Source: Solea solea (lineage: Eukaryota; Chordata; Actinopteri; Pleuronectiformes; Soleidae). From it: a stretch of DNA of 64,000 nt. The stretch lies in NCBI RefSeq assembly GCF_958295425.1, contig NC_081144.1, positions 7,975,186 to 8,039,185 of the forward strand. The letters run 5' to 3'. This document shows positions 50,101 through 61,190 of this stretch, piece after piece. Made by a program: the position numbers and the translations under genes. Below the pieces are notes generated by a model that was not told the origin of the DNA, did no database searches, and saw nothing but the letters and a program-made list of their open reading frames with translations. The number at the start of each line of letters is the position of its first letter. Positions within the stretch are counted from its first letter, which is position 1.

Positions 50101-50784
50101 TCTCTGTAAATGGCACACCGTGTGCATTTGAATGACTCGATGATTTCATCAGAATTTGATGCAGCATCTTGTGTAGCAGAGGGACATGACCGTGCTCTGA
50201 GTAGTGGACGTAATTGGATTATTGAACAAAATTCTTGGGGAACTTGCTCGAGAGGATCATTCTCTAACATTAAAGATAGGATCCAGAGGTATTAGAAGGA
50301 TACTTCTCACCTCTTGACCCTCATTTTGCCTTTTCACCGTAGATCCTGTGAAGCCAGTGCTCTGTTCTCATCACTGGAAGCAGGCCAGTTAGGAATGTCA
50401 TTTTATAAATGGGCTGCGTGCGTGATAAATGTTCTACTGTCTTATGATCCAGACCCTGGCAGTGTAATGCTATAAGATAAGGCTTTTGAGAGAGGACACA
50501 AGCAGAAGTAGCACATGACTGTATCTTACTACTTAATCTGTAGGATATTTATTCTCTTACAACACTGTGTTTATTTCTTAACTCTGGTAGGCTACATGTA
50601 GCTGCCAGTACTGTGTGTAACACATCACTAATTCCCAGCCATTTTTGGCGTCAGTACTTAATTTGGCTTTGGGGCATTATATAGAGAACTGAACAGAATT
50701 GAAGAGTGAACTGCTCCCTCTTAACTTATCCAAAAATAGTTTCCACACTCTGTAATCTCTTACTGCTAGTTTAACATTAATAGA
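47191..50784. other. Non-coding stretch, no gene seen
   Basis: Contains a CpG-richer patch at 48600-48690 preceded by a pyrimidine tract (GTCTGTCTCCTCAG), and an 18-bp palindrome at 49732-49749. 48880-49020 is AT-rich with TAATTAGAGGACTAATTG. Frames are short and without domains. Confidence 0.5.
49732..49749. repeat. 18-bp perfect palindrome
   Basis: ATACTGTATATACAGTAT reads identically on both strands, with no spacer. Confidence 0.95.
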
Positions 50785-51185
50785 TTAAAGCAGAACTTGG
50801 CAAGTCTGGTTGCTTCTTTTTTTTTTTCTCTTGTCTATCTCCCCCTACAGTTTCAGAGAAAATATTTTTTCCGACACCACTGTAAACACTGTGGTCCCTT
50901 GTTCGATCAGACCGTCATTTTAGCTTCCTCTGACAATCGTTTTTATCTGCTTCTTTTTTCTCGACTCTGATGAACGTCTAAAATAATGTGATTGCTGCTT
51001 TGAATGTATAGCGGGTACCTGGCTACAGTGTGTGTGTGTGTGTGAGTGTGTAGTGCCATGCTCTCGCGAGACCCGACACTTTGCAAGACCTCCTGATTCT
51101 GAGGACTCGGGGTCAGTGGCCCTGATCCTGCAAGACTGATTATCTGCTAATAGACGGCAGGGGGGCAACAAGCCCTTTAACCATC
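50785..51185. repeat. Possible repeat, CpG-rich in part
   Basis: AAAGCAGAACTTGGCAAGTC, GTTCGATCAGACCGTCATTT and TCTCGCGAGACCCGACAC resemble phrases I recall from fish repeats, and the segment is CpG-richer than its flanks. It explains a 142-codon minus frame (50920-51348). No second copy in the window; status uncertain. Confidence 0.35.
51028..51051. repeat. TG microsatellite
   Basis: About ten TG units with one GA interruption. Confidence 0.9.
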
Positions 51186-52321
51186 GAAATGACTCCGAAG
51201 CTGTTAAATTAGGGTAAAAATCATGCATAGTTCCGCTATAAATTGGATTAATTAATAATTGAGGGAATTCATTTGTAAGGTCAAAATATTTATTTGAGAG
51301 AACGTCCTCAAAGTTGAAACATGAATAATTAAATTCAGGGGAAACCATTACTCATTTATGTCCATGAATGCTGTGTAAAATTCTTTAATTTTAATAATGG
51401 AATAGCATCTTACAGTTTATATTACTTATTAAGTTATAATAAAGGTTTTTTTTTGTTTTTTTTTAATATTAGAAAATCACCAGTTACAGAATACTTAACA
51501 TGGGCTTCCTCTACTCTGAATAAAAAATAGTTAAAATGTACAAATTTACACTTATGCACACATAAAACAAACAAAAAATAAATAAATTAATAAAGAGTAT
51601 AGGGAAGCCTCACAATTCAAATTTTCAGAAACGAATTATGAGACACTGATGACTGTGGAGAGACACCCGAATGATGTCTTTGTGATTAATGCCTTTTATT
51701 AGTGCTTGACATGTGCTTGTTTTCAAGTTGCATTTGAACTGTAGATGCTTAAATTCAAGCAGCAGAAGTTGGCTACTTTCATGTTAGATTTCCACTTGGC
51801 TCACTGTCCTTTACTCGAACAAAAATGTGCGTTTTTGTGCATATAATGTGTGGAAAGTGTGTTTTATTTTTTTCCTACTCTGTTTTCCTTACACACATTG
51901 GACTCATCCGGGCCATTGTTTCATCCGGGGGGGTTTTAGTAACTTTGTTGTTTTGAGCTGACTCTGCGTTCTATAGGTCAGCTGTGTCTGCTGTGCCCCA
52001 TTCTGGAGCTTTCAGCTCCCCAGTGTCCCCCGCAGCCAAACAGCCACGCTAGCCGCCAGGCCCCTTTAACTCATGCAGCTGACATCTTACAGAGACATCT
52101 TTGTAATTTAAGACATAATTCCCTTTTCCAGGGAGCTGTATAAAATCTATATTGCAACCATAAACAAACCACGCTTTCCTGTGAGCCTCACTATTCTTCC
52201 TTTTATGTATGCAGAGAGATATTATTGGAGATATGCAAAGGCAAGCAATTCTGTTTCCTGAAAGGCCAAGCAGCAGTAAAGTGGAATGGGGCCATGTCCC
52301 TGGCCATGGGGATGGAGCAGA
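51186..52321. other. Non-coding stretch, no gene seen
   Basis: AT-rich 51400-51600, GC-richer 51900-52070. No gene or repeat copy was recognised. Confidence 0.5.
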
Positions 52322-52359
52322 TTTTTTTTTTTTTTTTTTACCCTTTTTTAAAAAAAAAA
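52322..52359. repeat. Poly-T and poly-A tracts
   Basis: Eighteen T, then ACCC and six T, then ten A. Partly self-complementary and prone to slippage. Confidence 0.9.
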
Positions 52360-52740
52360 CCTTTTTGTCCGAGATATGCATCTGTTCACTTTCTCCAAGG
52401 TGAAGCAGACATACGATGTCTTCAAACTTCACACTTCACCTCTCCCTTACCAAAGCTTGTCGTGGAGCCTTTCACATACCACACTTTCACAGCTCGCTCG
52501 ACTCTTCCAGTTTCCCACTCTTTCTCCTGTTTCCTGCTGGGTTTGTTGGTTTTTGCATCAAGTTTATGTGGGCGGAGCTATTCCTCAGCTGGGCATTCAG
52601 TTTCCATTTCACAACAAGAAATGTGAGTCTGTTTGGGCTGCTATAGATCGGTGATGGTGAAAGGAATCCCCTTACATAAAACACATAAAAAAGCCTTATT
52701 CCAAGGCTAAAAAATTTTTTATTTTAAAGCAATTATTATT
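52360..52740. other. Non-coding stretch, no gene seen
   Basis: Several overlapping short frames (up to 133 codons, begun upstream) with no domain. No repeat was recognised. Confidence 0.5.
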
Positions 52741-52808
52741 AGTCCATAGACATACGCATGAGTTGTATATTCTATTTCTGCCAATAAACCATCAGGAAAT
52801 GTTACACT
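52741..52808 (-). repeat. Teleost interspersed repeat end, copy 2
   Basis: TATTCTATTTCTGCCAATAA, then ACCATCAGGAAATGTTACAC: the same ordered motifs as at 18361-18435. It matches the end of a percomorph repeat I know. The terminal TGGACCTTTAA present in copy 1 is lost. Confidence 0.65.
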
Positions 52809-53039
52809 CTCAATGGAAAAATATCACATTTTGTTGTGATTAACTTAAATTAACTAACAGTTACACTAACAGGACCAAGTGTCACTGGTGGGCACATAAC
52901 AAAGGTATTTATTTCTCAACTCAGGGGAAACTGAGGTTGGGAAGCACAGTTTTTCAAAAATACTAACCCTATTCTAGTAATACAAAGCTAAATACAAATC
53001 GGTGAAGTATTCCATTGCTTTAGTCTCAGACCTTGTTCT

Positions 53040-53640
53040 GCACAGAAATCAATTTATTTTTGCATGTCCAGATTTGATCCAGATTGGTTTTAAAAGGTCT
53101 GGACAGAAAAAGAACTTACTAACTACATAAATAAATAACATAAAACAGATGGGTTTTTTGTTTGTTTGTTTTTTTCTGAGACAAATCGCTTTTGAATGTG
53201 GTTAGAAATGAGATTTAAATCAGATTTCCACCGACGCATCTCAGTGTGACCGCTCTGGCTGCTCAAAATGGATTCCAAATTGTTTTTGCATCACTCTCAA
53301 TGTGACACACGGTGACAAGTGCAGGAAGAATGTAGTCAAGACAAGTTCCCACCACTTAGTCCTTTCCAGAAAACACTCCTCACTGCACAGTGAAGCCGAC
53401 TGCGCCTACAACGTAGAACATTGCAATATACTGTGTGTCTTCTCCATCACCAAGTTTTTCTTGTTGTGTGCCTCGACTTGACAGGCTGATTGTTTGTAGG
53501 GCAGGATGATGCACCTCCGTTTTCTCTGTAATTCATTCAAAGCTGTACGTACGCCTACGTCATTACTCACGCAGCCCATACACTACAGTCGCTTATGACT
53601 GGACACGCAAATCCAATCTAATCGCTTGTACTTAAACACA
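53040..53640. repeat. Possible hAT-like non-autonomous element
   Basis: TGTCCAGATTTGATCCAGAT, TCTGGACA, GTGTGACCGCTCTGGCTGC and ACGCAAATCCAATCTAATCG resemble a fish element family with TGTGACCGCTC motifs. TGTCCAGA...TCTGGACA (about 53066-53105) forms an inverted pair. The ends are unclear. Confidence 0.3.
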
Positions 53641-55132
53641 GTTTAAGGAAGGAGATTTGTCTCAGTGGTATTATATATTTTGGGGACTTAAAAAAAGGTA
53701 GCTGTTCATTGTTACCATGGCGAATGCTTGAGTTCACAATGTCATGAATACTTATGTACATGAGTACTGGTTCCTCATTTTTCCACCAAATCAATGCACT
53801 ATTGTTGAAACACTACTTTTATTTATTTATTTTTTTAGTGTGCATCTATTTAGAGTATAGGCACTGATTTGTGACAATTCAGGAAAATAATAATCATATT
53901 TTTTTTCCTCGTAATTTATCGTTTGCCTGACAGAATGTCAAAAGCACTGAGTTTCAATTTTGTGCTGTACTGCTGAAAGGCTAATTATGCGTGTCTAAGT
54001 CTACTATAATGATTTGTGCTTATGAGGCTGCTCATTGTGGCAGTTCCATGTGTCTGCTGCAGCAGAGGCTCCAGGCATTATTCCACTTCAGCCTGACACC
54101 ACTGTCTCTTCCAATTCCATCTCATTGCATTAGTCATTAAGCTCAGCACTGACACCAGCCATCATATCATTGCCTTAATCACATCTGAGCACCACTGTGT
54201 ATACTTCTGACCATGTCATTAGCACAAACCTCCATCCCTTCTTGAACCCTTCATCCCTCCCTGCCCTTCCATCCTGCTTCTACTTTATTTTCTGTCACAG
54301 ATTTGACCCTCACTTTTCACTCGTCACACTTGCTTGTCCAAGTGTCTCCACGGTGACAAATGTTGTTCGCCTTACTACAATGCAGAGATCATTTCCACTT
54401 CCTCATATACAAAATTATTCATCCTCAGGGCAGGTTGTAGGGCTTCTCCAGATAACTAACAGTGATGCAGTGCAATGTGGGTTTCCAACCCTGTGCAAAA
54501 GAGGGAAGGAACCATACTTCTACCATTAGCCATCTACTCGAGCGGGGAGTAATGGTGTATTGGTGGGATTTTTTTTTTTTTAATCTTTTGTCCCCTGGAG
54601 TAATGATGAGGGATGTCTGACCAGCCATAGTGATTATAGAATAGGTGTGTGTGTATAGTTCTGTGTGTGCTGGGTGTAATAGTCTGTCTGAACTTTGCTG
54701 AGATGGTGATTACAGATACCCTGCCCTGTCACCTATCCAAAAGACAGCTCAGGTAAAGGGAGCATGCAACACATGCTCCCTTACTTGTACAGCCATTGGT
54801 AATTTGACTGGAAATACATGTTTAATGATTATTTTTCTCTTTCTTAACTGTTAAAGATTTCCAATTAAGAGTTTGTTTCATGGAAGGAACATAATAAAAG
54901 CTGCATTCATACAGAGATGCTTAATAACCCTAACCCTCCTGTCTGAGATAACTACCTTGGCACGACACTTGCAATGCCAGGCTTTGGAGAATATCTTTGT
55001 AACTCATTCCCAAGCTAAAATAAAACTCAATCACACTATCTCTGTCCATCCCGAAGCTTCAGCCCTCTTTGCTTGCTTTACTTGTACAGCTCTCCAGGTA
55101 ATTTATGAGAATGTTATTAATAATATTAATTC
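53641..55132. other. Non-coding stretch, no gene seen
   Basis: 54000-54190 is unique, evenly composed and free of simple repeats, a possible conserved block. A perfect 11-bp hairpin is at 54756-54782. A CCCTAACCC motif near 54921 is too short to be telomeric. No gene. Confidence 0.5.
54756..54782. repeat. 11-bp hairpin
   Basis: Arms AAGGGAGCATG (54756-54766) and CATGCTCCCTT (54772-54782) around a CAACA loop. Confidence 0.9.
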
Positions 55133-55230
55133 CATGCACAAATTAGTATTTTTTTGCCCCAAATAGTATTTTGTGGCTAAAAATGTGTATTTCGTGGCCA
55201 CGAATCACACTCTTTTTTGCCCCATGTCAT
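55133..55230. repeat. Repeat with TTCGTGGCCACGAA palindrome
   Basis: AGTATTTTTTTGCCCCAAAT, AGTATTTTGTGGCTAAAAAT and GTGTATTTCGTGGCCACGAA. The 14-bp palindrome is at 55191-55204. I recognise GTATTTCGTGGCCACGAAAT as part of a fish repeat. Only one copy is in the window. Confidence 0.45.
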
Positions 55231-56611
55231 GTATGGAGCGCCGTATGCTTCTGATATTTTTGCATAAAGATGCAGCTACACAGTGCATCTGGCCATCCAT
55301 CTTTGTTGCATTTTGCTGCGGCTTGCTTGCTCTGACTAAGTGATTGTAATATTTGAATTGACAAATCTAATTCAAAAGACAGTATACTCTCTCACCATGG
55401 CACATTGATAGTTACCGCTTTACGTGCTCCCTGTGGTCTCCACACCCGTAGCATCATCCACCTCTCTCTCTCTCGTATATTGTATATGTAACTATTTTTG
55501 AGCTGCGAGCAAAAAAAACCTGCAGACGGCATTGTTTCTGGTCATGAATGTGTAAAGTGACTTCCATCTGCTAGATGACTGCACATACAGTGCACGCTGT
55601 AAATGTGACAGGGAAAAGTGGGATTTTATTTGGTTGTCACCTAATCATGTACTCCTACTTGATGTTTCACAGCATTGCACATATTGTCTCGTTAACACGT
55701 GTTGGCTATATTATGGTTTGGTGCCAAAAAAGTGACTTACACTCTCGTCTCATCTCTGATGGATATATGTAGGTATGTGCAATTTCCAGGCATTTTGTAA
55801 TAAGTCATAGTCATCACGTTGTCTTGGGTCGAGGCATTCGTGAGGGGGATGGGGGGGTGTTCATGGGGGGGTTTGCTTGATGAATTAAATGCATAGAAGC
55901 CTTGACATTTTATCACTCCAATATAATAGAGGTCTTCGCATGAAGCGGTTCACATGCATACCGCTCTCTCTCTCTCATTCTTATATCTCTAGTTCTAACT
56001 TGCCCTGAGACGTTAAAGGACGGGCTGGATGTGAAGTTAATTTTCTTTGCAGGAATGCAATCACGTGACCTAGATAAGTGCTATTATACTGATTTTTTTA
56101 AATTAAATACTGATGGGGTTACTACCACAGGCTGGACATTCTATTTTGTTTGCTATGGAGTTCAACGCTATGCGGAAAGTCACCCTTGTGCCGTAGGGAC
56201 ACACAGTATCTATGACAACAGCTATCTTGGCACTGTGTGTGATTAACCCTATCTGTTGCATGGCCCATTTTAAGGCCTGACGGATGATCATCACAGTCTA
56301 TGTGCTCAGGAGACATTATGATCTGCTGCAGTAAGAGGTTTATATGGAATTAACACAGCTGGAGTTGATGGTAAATGACAGCTGCTGAGTGCCAACGGGG
56401 ACCCACCTTAGCAGGATCGAGGTATTCCAGCCTAGCTCTTTCTATTTTGTGTGTGAGATTCACTATAATTAGCTTTGCCTGGCCACTATGGTCCTTGGTG
56501 TGATTGTGTCAGTCTTAGCATGCTACGTGACCCTGCCAAGATACTACTGCAGAATCAAATATAATTACTGCAACATGTCAGCACCATTTGCACCAAAGGA
56601 CCATGCTTGTA
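55231..56611. other. Non-coding stretch, no gene seen
   Basis: CT-rich short runs at 55449-55465 and 55963-55976, a G-rich run near 55843-55870, otherwise unique. 56050-56280 could be a conserved block; untested. Confidence 0.5.
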
Positions 56612-56667
56612 ACTATGGCTGCAGCTAATGACTATTTTCTTTGTTGATTACTCTGTTAGCGATTGCA
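56612..56667 (+). repeat. Fragment of GCTGCAGCTAA repeat family
   Basis: GGCTGCAGCTAATGACTATT, TTGTTGATTACTCTGTTAGC and GATT match the end of the family at 57765-58095, in the opposite orientation. It stops abruptly. Confidence 0.55.
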
Positions 56668-56695
56668 GAGTGTGAAAGTGGACAGTGGAACATGA

Positions 56696-56697
<2 letters not shown>

Positions 56698-56748
<51 letters not shown>

Positions 56749-56767
56749 TGTGTGTGTGTGTGTGTGT
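56698..56767. repeat. Long TG microsatellite
   Basis: About 70 bases of GT dinucleotides with one GA interruption, the longest simple repeat in the window. Alternating purine-pyrimidine DNA can form Z-DNA. Confidence 0.95.
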
Positions 56768-57764
56768 CTTGTCATTGCCCTTCCCTCAGGGAATGGTCCT
56801 TTCCTCAGTGGTCACTAAGATGTAATATCTCCCGAAATGAAATGTAATTAATTTTACAGTTTAACGACACATTTATTTACATAAGCTTTGTATTGTTCAT
56901 GAACGTATAATAACTAAATGTGTGTGTGTTCTATAAAATCAAAGTTTTAATGACATAAATATTAGACAAACAATACATTGGTCAGGTTCTTGTATTTAAT
57001 GACGTTTAGATAAACTAGAGTGAGGATAATTAGGAGATGTACGGGTCTGTCACTGTTTGTAACAATGAATCATTTTAAGGCATAAATCACACACACATAT
57101 CAGCGTCTGTTCAGAATAAACCCACTCCTGCCAACTCGTACTGCAAAAGGCAATAACCCTAAGTGCACGCCGCGAAACAGTTTTCCAATACTGACTCGTA
57201 ATGTGAAATGCTAAAACTTCAACTCAAGCAGTTAAGCTCAAAGTTTAAACTTGAATGTTGACCCTTTTTGCCAACAACTCATTAAAGACACAAACCGTGA
57301 GACTGACGGAGGAAGAAATATTACTTTATGATAATACGTTCCCAGAACAAAACTTATTATGTGCTCATGAGTTCCCAGAAATATTCTTTTAAATGAATAA
57401 ATTATCTTGTAAAAATGAACAACTTTATGATCCATTGCTAAATGAAGTAACTCTTTTGGGATATTAATACTTTCATATCTTCATATTCAAACATTACAAC
57501 TCAGCCTGTCGATTAAAATTCAAGAACTGTGTTAAATGCTCAACATGCAGCACACACCTGAGATAAAGACCCAGTTTGAATTGTCACTATTATTTTACTT
57601 TATTAACAAATCTTTGTCACAGCGGTTTAATTACAGCTTTACTGACAAAAAAATGGCAATTATTTATTTTCACACTGAGATACTACTCGACAAACAAGAC
57701 ACATTTATTTTAATTTGATATTAGTTCTTATAATTAAGTTCAATTTGTTTTTGTAGTAGTAAGT
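56768..57764. other. AT-rich stretch between two inverted repeat ends, no gene seen
   Basis: No coding or RNA feature. It lies between two inverted copies of the same repeat end, so it may be the inside of one larger element. Confidence 0.45.
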
Positions 57765-58095
57765 TTAAAAAATAATTACTAAATTAATCATCAACTATTT
57801 TGATAATCGATTTATTGGTTTGAGGCTTTTTACATTATTAAAATAAGATTAGTGATCATTTTAGCTTCTTAAATGTGAACATTTTCTGGTTTCTTTGTTC
57901 CATATAACAAAGAAATCATTAAAACTGAATTATTTGTTTGTAGACAAAACAAGACATTTGAGAACATCATCATTTCCAGGTTTGACAAACACTGATCAAT
58001 ATTTGTCTACATTTAATGTACCAAACAATTACTCGATTAATCGAGAAAATACTCGACAGATTGATCAGTTGTGAATACAATCGTTAGCTGCAGCT
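57765..58095 (-). repeat. Teleost repeat with ATCGATTAATCGA motifs
   Basis: Minus strand: GAGCTGCAGCTAACGATTGT, AATCTGTCGAGTATTTTCTC, GATTAATCGAGTAATTGTTT, a middle AAATGTCTTGTTTTGTC, and an end TCAAACCAATAAATCGATTA. I recognise this as a very common fish repeat, probably a non-autonomous DNA transposon. No coding capacity. Confidence 0.7.
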
Positions 58096-58245
58096 CTAGG
58101 GTAAAGTAAAAATGTAATAATGTTATGCAGCTTGATTCACCTATGAACTTAACAAACTAATTTCATTTTTGTTTTTCTTAAATAATATTTTCAACTCCAA
58201 ATTGAGGCAAGAAGTTCAGTGAAACAAACTGCAAGTGGAATTAGC

Positions 58246-58578
58246 TAATAATAACAATAATTATAAACTTTATTTGTATAGCACCTTACATACAAGGATT
58301 GCAGCTCAAAGTGTTTCACAATAAAAGGAAAATAAAATGTAAAAAGAAAAGAGATGCAAATACGACAACACAACACAGGGTGGAATCAAAAGGAAAAGTC
58401 TAAAGTCAAAAAGTAAAAACGCTGTTTTAACTTTGAAATAACACAAAAGATCCAGATAAAACACATACAATACAAGACAGGGTGGAATAAAACAGGAAAA
58501 GGCTAGAGTCAAGAGGTTAAAACCCTGTTTTAACTTTAAAATAAATAAAAAATGCAAACAAAACACAACACAGTGGAA
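58246..58578 (-). repeat. LINE 3'-tail repeat (L2-type), copy 2, with tandem 102-bp unit
   Basis: The minus strand ends in GTGAAACACTTTGAGCTGC, then AATCCTTGTATGTAAGGTGC and TATACAAATAAAG. Upstream, a block (CAACACAGGGTGGAATCAAA... to AACTTTGAAATAA) is present twice: it starts at 58371 and again at 58473, a period of 102 bases. The copy at 1695-1899 carries one full unit and the start of a second. This shows the family has a variable tandem region before its tail. Confidence 0.75.
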
Positions 58579-60006
58579 GAGTAAAACGATTAACCAATGC
58601 ATTGAAGTTCAAGCCTGTGGAAAAACTGCTTTCTTCTTTCTCCAAACCCTCAACAATTCAGCTCCCTGACAGAAAAAAACATATTGTTGTCAGGTTAGAC
58701 ACATATTGTGTAATACTGTTCAGAAGCCGGGAAAAAGTAATTTCATCTACTTTTGATGAAACCTCTCACTGGTGATAGAGCTGCAATCGCCTGTGGATTT
58801 CTTACTTTCTGGCTTAAAGCAGCACAACAGAAGCAGGTATTAGAAAAAGGAAACCTTTGTTTTAGCTTTTATACATTTCTCAAAAGTTTTCTCCCAGATT
58901 GAAATAACCCATGATGTTTGAAGAGTTTGTGTATTTACCGTGCCTAGGTTTGGGTACATGCACGATTGCTTGAACAAGTCTTTCTTGTATTCTACAAAGT
59001 AAATGCCAGTGCAAGTGTCTGAATCCGAACAAGTGCAGCGTCTGAAATTTGTTTTAATCACGACTCAAGTACACAAGCTAAAGTGGCAGTCAGACTTGGG
59101 GCACCGTATTACCTTTTTAAATTATAATATTCAGACATAAGAGAGCGGTATGACGTCTACAGGAACGGAAAAGTCCTGAGCAAACCAGGTACCTGTCCGG
59201 TAAATGCAACTTTCTGAATTCAATGACCCCAATGCAAGTGGCAGGTCTGGCCTATTAAAAGGTCTCCCCTCCCTGTCTGTGTCTCTGTGTAAACCGATCT
59301 TTAAAAGGCGATGAGGTTGCCTGGCCTGTGCTGTTTTATCTACAAAGTTACGATTGTCTTGGGCAGATGACCCCAAAGTATTGATTTGTGATCTCTCACA
59401 TGAGCACACACATACACTCGCACGCACACCCAGTTTGGCTTAGTGTCACTCTTATTTTACCCCTCTAACAGGATATTTCTGGTGAGCCCATGAGGGCTGT
59501 AGCCAAGGAAGAGAGACATACAAGCCCGACAGAACCCTTTTCCCAACAATATCTGCACAAGGCAAAAATGCCTTTTTACAGGCACTAAATAGATCTGTGG
59601 CAAACTATCAAACTCAAATTATTACAAGAAACAGCCATCTGGACAATTACCATTGCACAGCTTCTTTTCCTCCATCGTCTTGTTATTTCTTGTCACTTAG
59701 CAGAGGCCTAACTGTGTCAAATCAATGTCAAATTTAAATGTTAATAGAATCTTAAATTATTCACCATGCGGTTTAGCCCACTTGACCTATTCCCTGGCTC
59801 AAACTGACTCACCCTAATAAATATCTGATGGAGAATTAAGGGTCTGGCCTAACACCAAGGTGTTTTCAATGCTAAGGATACAGGTTTTTAGTTGAACATG
59901 CATTTATTAGGTACCGGAGTGTATTGCTGCCACGCCAGCAAAATCAAAACAGATCAGTATCACGTTACAGCGTTATGTAAGTTTATTAAAAGAATATATG
60001 TTTAAA
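58579..60006. other. Non-coding stretch, no gene seen
   Basis: Unique-looking; the 98-codon minus frame at 59131-59427 has no domain. No splice pair was supported. Confidence 0.5.
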
Positions 60007-60336
60007 TTGGGACCACATGATTGGTGTAGTGGTTTGCACTCTTGCCTTTGCAGCAAGAAGACCCAGGTTTGCAGCCCAGTGGGAACCAGGGCCTTTCTGC
60101 ATGGAGTTTGCATGTTCTCCCCGTGTGTGCATGGGTTTTCTTCGGGTTCTCCGGCTTCCTCCCGCTGTCTAAAAGCAATGCAATATGGGGATTAGGTAAA
60201 TTGGACACTCTAAATTGAAAATAGGTGTGAGAATGGGTGGTTGTGACCCCGCCTATCGCCCTATGTTAGCTGAGATTGGCACAGCGCCCAACGCAACCCT
60301 CATGTGGAGGATAAAGCAGTAGAAGATGGATGGATG
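60007..60336 (+). mobile_element. tRNA-derived SINE with GGATG tail, well-preserved copy
   Basis: The tRNA-like head has A box TGGTGTAGTGG (60022-60032) and B box GGTTTGCAGCC (60066-60076). The body reads GCATGGAGTTTGCATGTTCT, CCGGCTTCCTCCCGC, GGGGATTAGGTAAATTGGAC and GACCCCGCCTATCGCCC. It ends GCAGTAGAAGATGGATGGAT. The head and GGATG tail are typical of a very common fish SINE moved by a LINE. A second copy is at 41918-42160. Confidence 0.85.
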
Positions 60337-60504
60337 TTTCAATGGTTCAATCCCGAGATTTAGAGTGTCCAATTAACAATGATCAATGGGGATTGGGTAC
60401 CTTGCTCCTCAGGGGTATCCCAGCTCTTGACCTGGTGGGCATTCAAACCGGCAACCCTCCAGTTAGAAGCCAAGTTCCTTTCCCGCTTAGCCTTGGGCTG
60501 CCCC
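60337..60504 (-). mobile_element. Second tRNA-derived SINE, opposite orientation
   Basis: On the minus strand the head starts GGGGCAGCCCAAGGCTAAGC (from 60504) with an A-box-like AAGGCTAAGCGGG. A B box follows as GGTTTGAATGCC (60449-60438), then TCAAGAGCTGGGATACCCCT and AAGGTACCC. This is another known fish SINE head. Its 3' side (60381-60350) runs into GTTAATTGGACACTCTAAAT, a piece of the neighbouring SINE family's body, so the unit looks chimeric or formed by recombination. Confidence 0.65.
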
Positions 60505-60591
60505 AGTTATGTCGTCTGTACCTCCTTATGTCTCATTTTTCAGTTACAGTGTTTGCGTTTCACCAAAAAACATAGACATTTGGGTTTGTTT
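60505..60591. other. Short spacer
   Basis: No feature was recognised. Confidence 0.5.
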
Positions 60592-61190
60592 TAGTGCTGT
60601 CAATTTAATTGCAATTAATCGCACATTTTTATCTATTCTAAATGTCCCTTGATTTCTTTTTGTCCCATTATTTTTTTTCTCTCATTTAATGCTTGTGAGA
60701 CCCACTCAAAGTAATATTTTAACGTTAAATGTTAGTGTTTTTAGTATATGTAGGCTAGTGTAGTATATGTAATACATTGTTAATATACTCAAGTTTATGG
60801 TTAATTTGAAACTGGTTTGTGTTGGATAAAAGCACGTTGTATTTGAGCTTTTACGACAGTTAAGGGTTTTTGTTTTTTTTGTCTTCAATAAAATGACGCC
60901 AACGTTTATCTGCCTCCTGATACTTGTGAGTAACACTGGGTTTCTCAACAGTAAATAAATAATTGGACACGAGTCAGAAACAAAACCGCTGCAAATTAAG
61001 TGGCCTGTCATAGGAACTTGGACTGTGGTACAAACGGCCACTACAATGCTCTTATCAACATAGAAAAGTGGATCGGCTTGCTTTGTGCAAACATTTCTTC
61101 TTACTGAGACAATATCACTCTGCATATTTTGAGTTATTCCTCTTATTGTGAGAGCTGCACAATAATAAGAGAGGCTGCGTATCATCCTGC
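60592..61190. repeat. Probable interspersed repeat with AATTAATCGC motif
   Basis: Opens with GTGCTGTCAATTTAATTGCA and ATTAATCGCAC, which I know as one end of a common fish repeat. The far part ATGCTCTTATCAACATAG, AAAGTGGATCGGCTTGCTTT and GTGCAAACATT also matches recall. It contains an inverted pair, CTCTTATTGT against ACAATAATAAGAG (about 61138-61171). It explains the 159-codon minus frame there (60706-61185), which has no domain. Confidence 0.5.

Noticed and set aside
50920..51348. 142-codon minus-strand open frame
   Set aside because: Falls partly on a CpG-rich possible repeat and a TG microsatellite that yields a His/Thr run.
60015..60085. Possible tRNA gene from A and B boxes
   Set aside because: The cloverleaf is degraded and it continues into a SINE body with a GGATG tail, so it is a SINE head.
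60706..61185. 159-codon minus-strand open frame, the longest in the window
   Set aside because: Lies inside a probable interspersed repeat, has no recognisable domain and no splice or promoter support.
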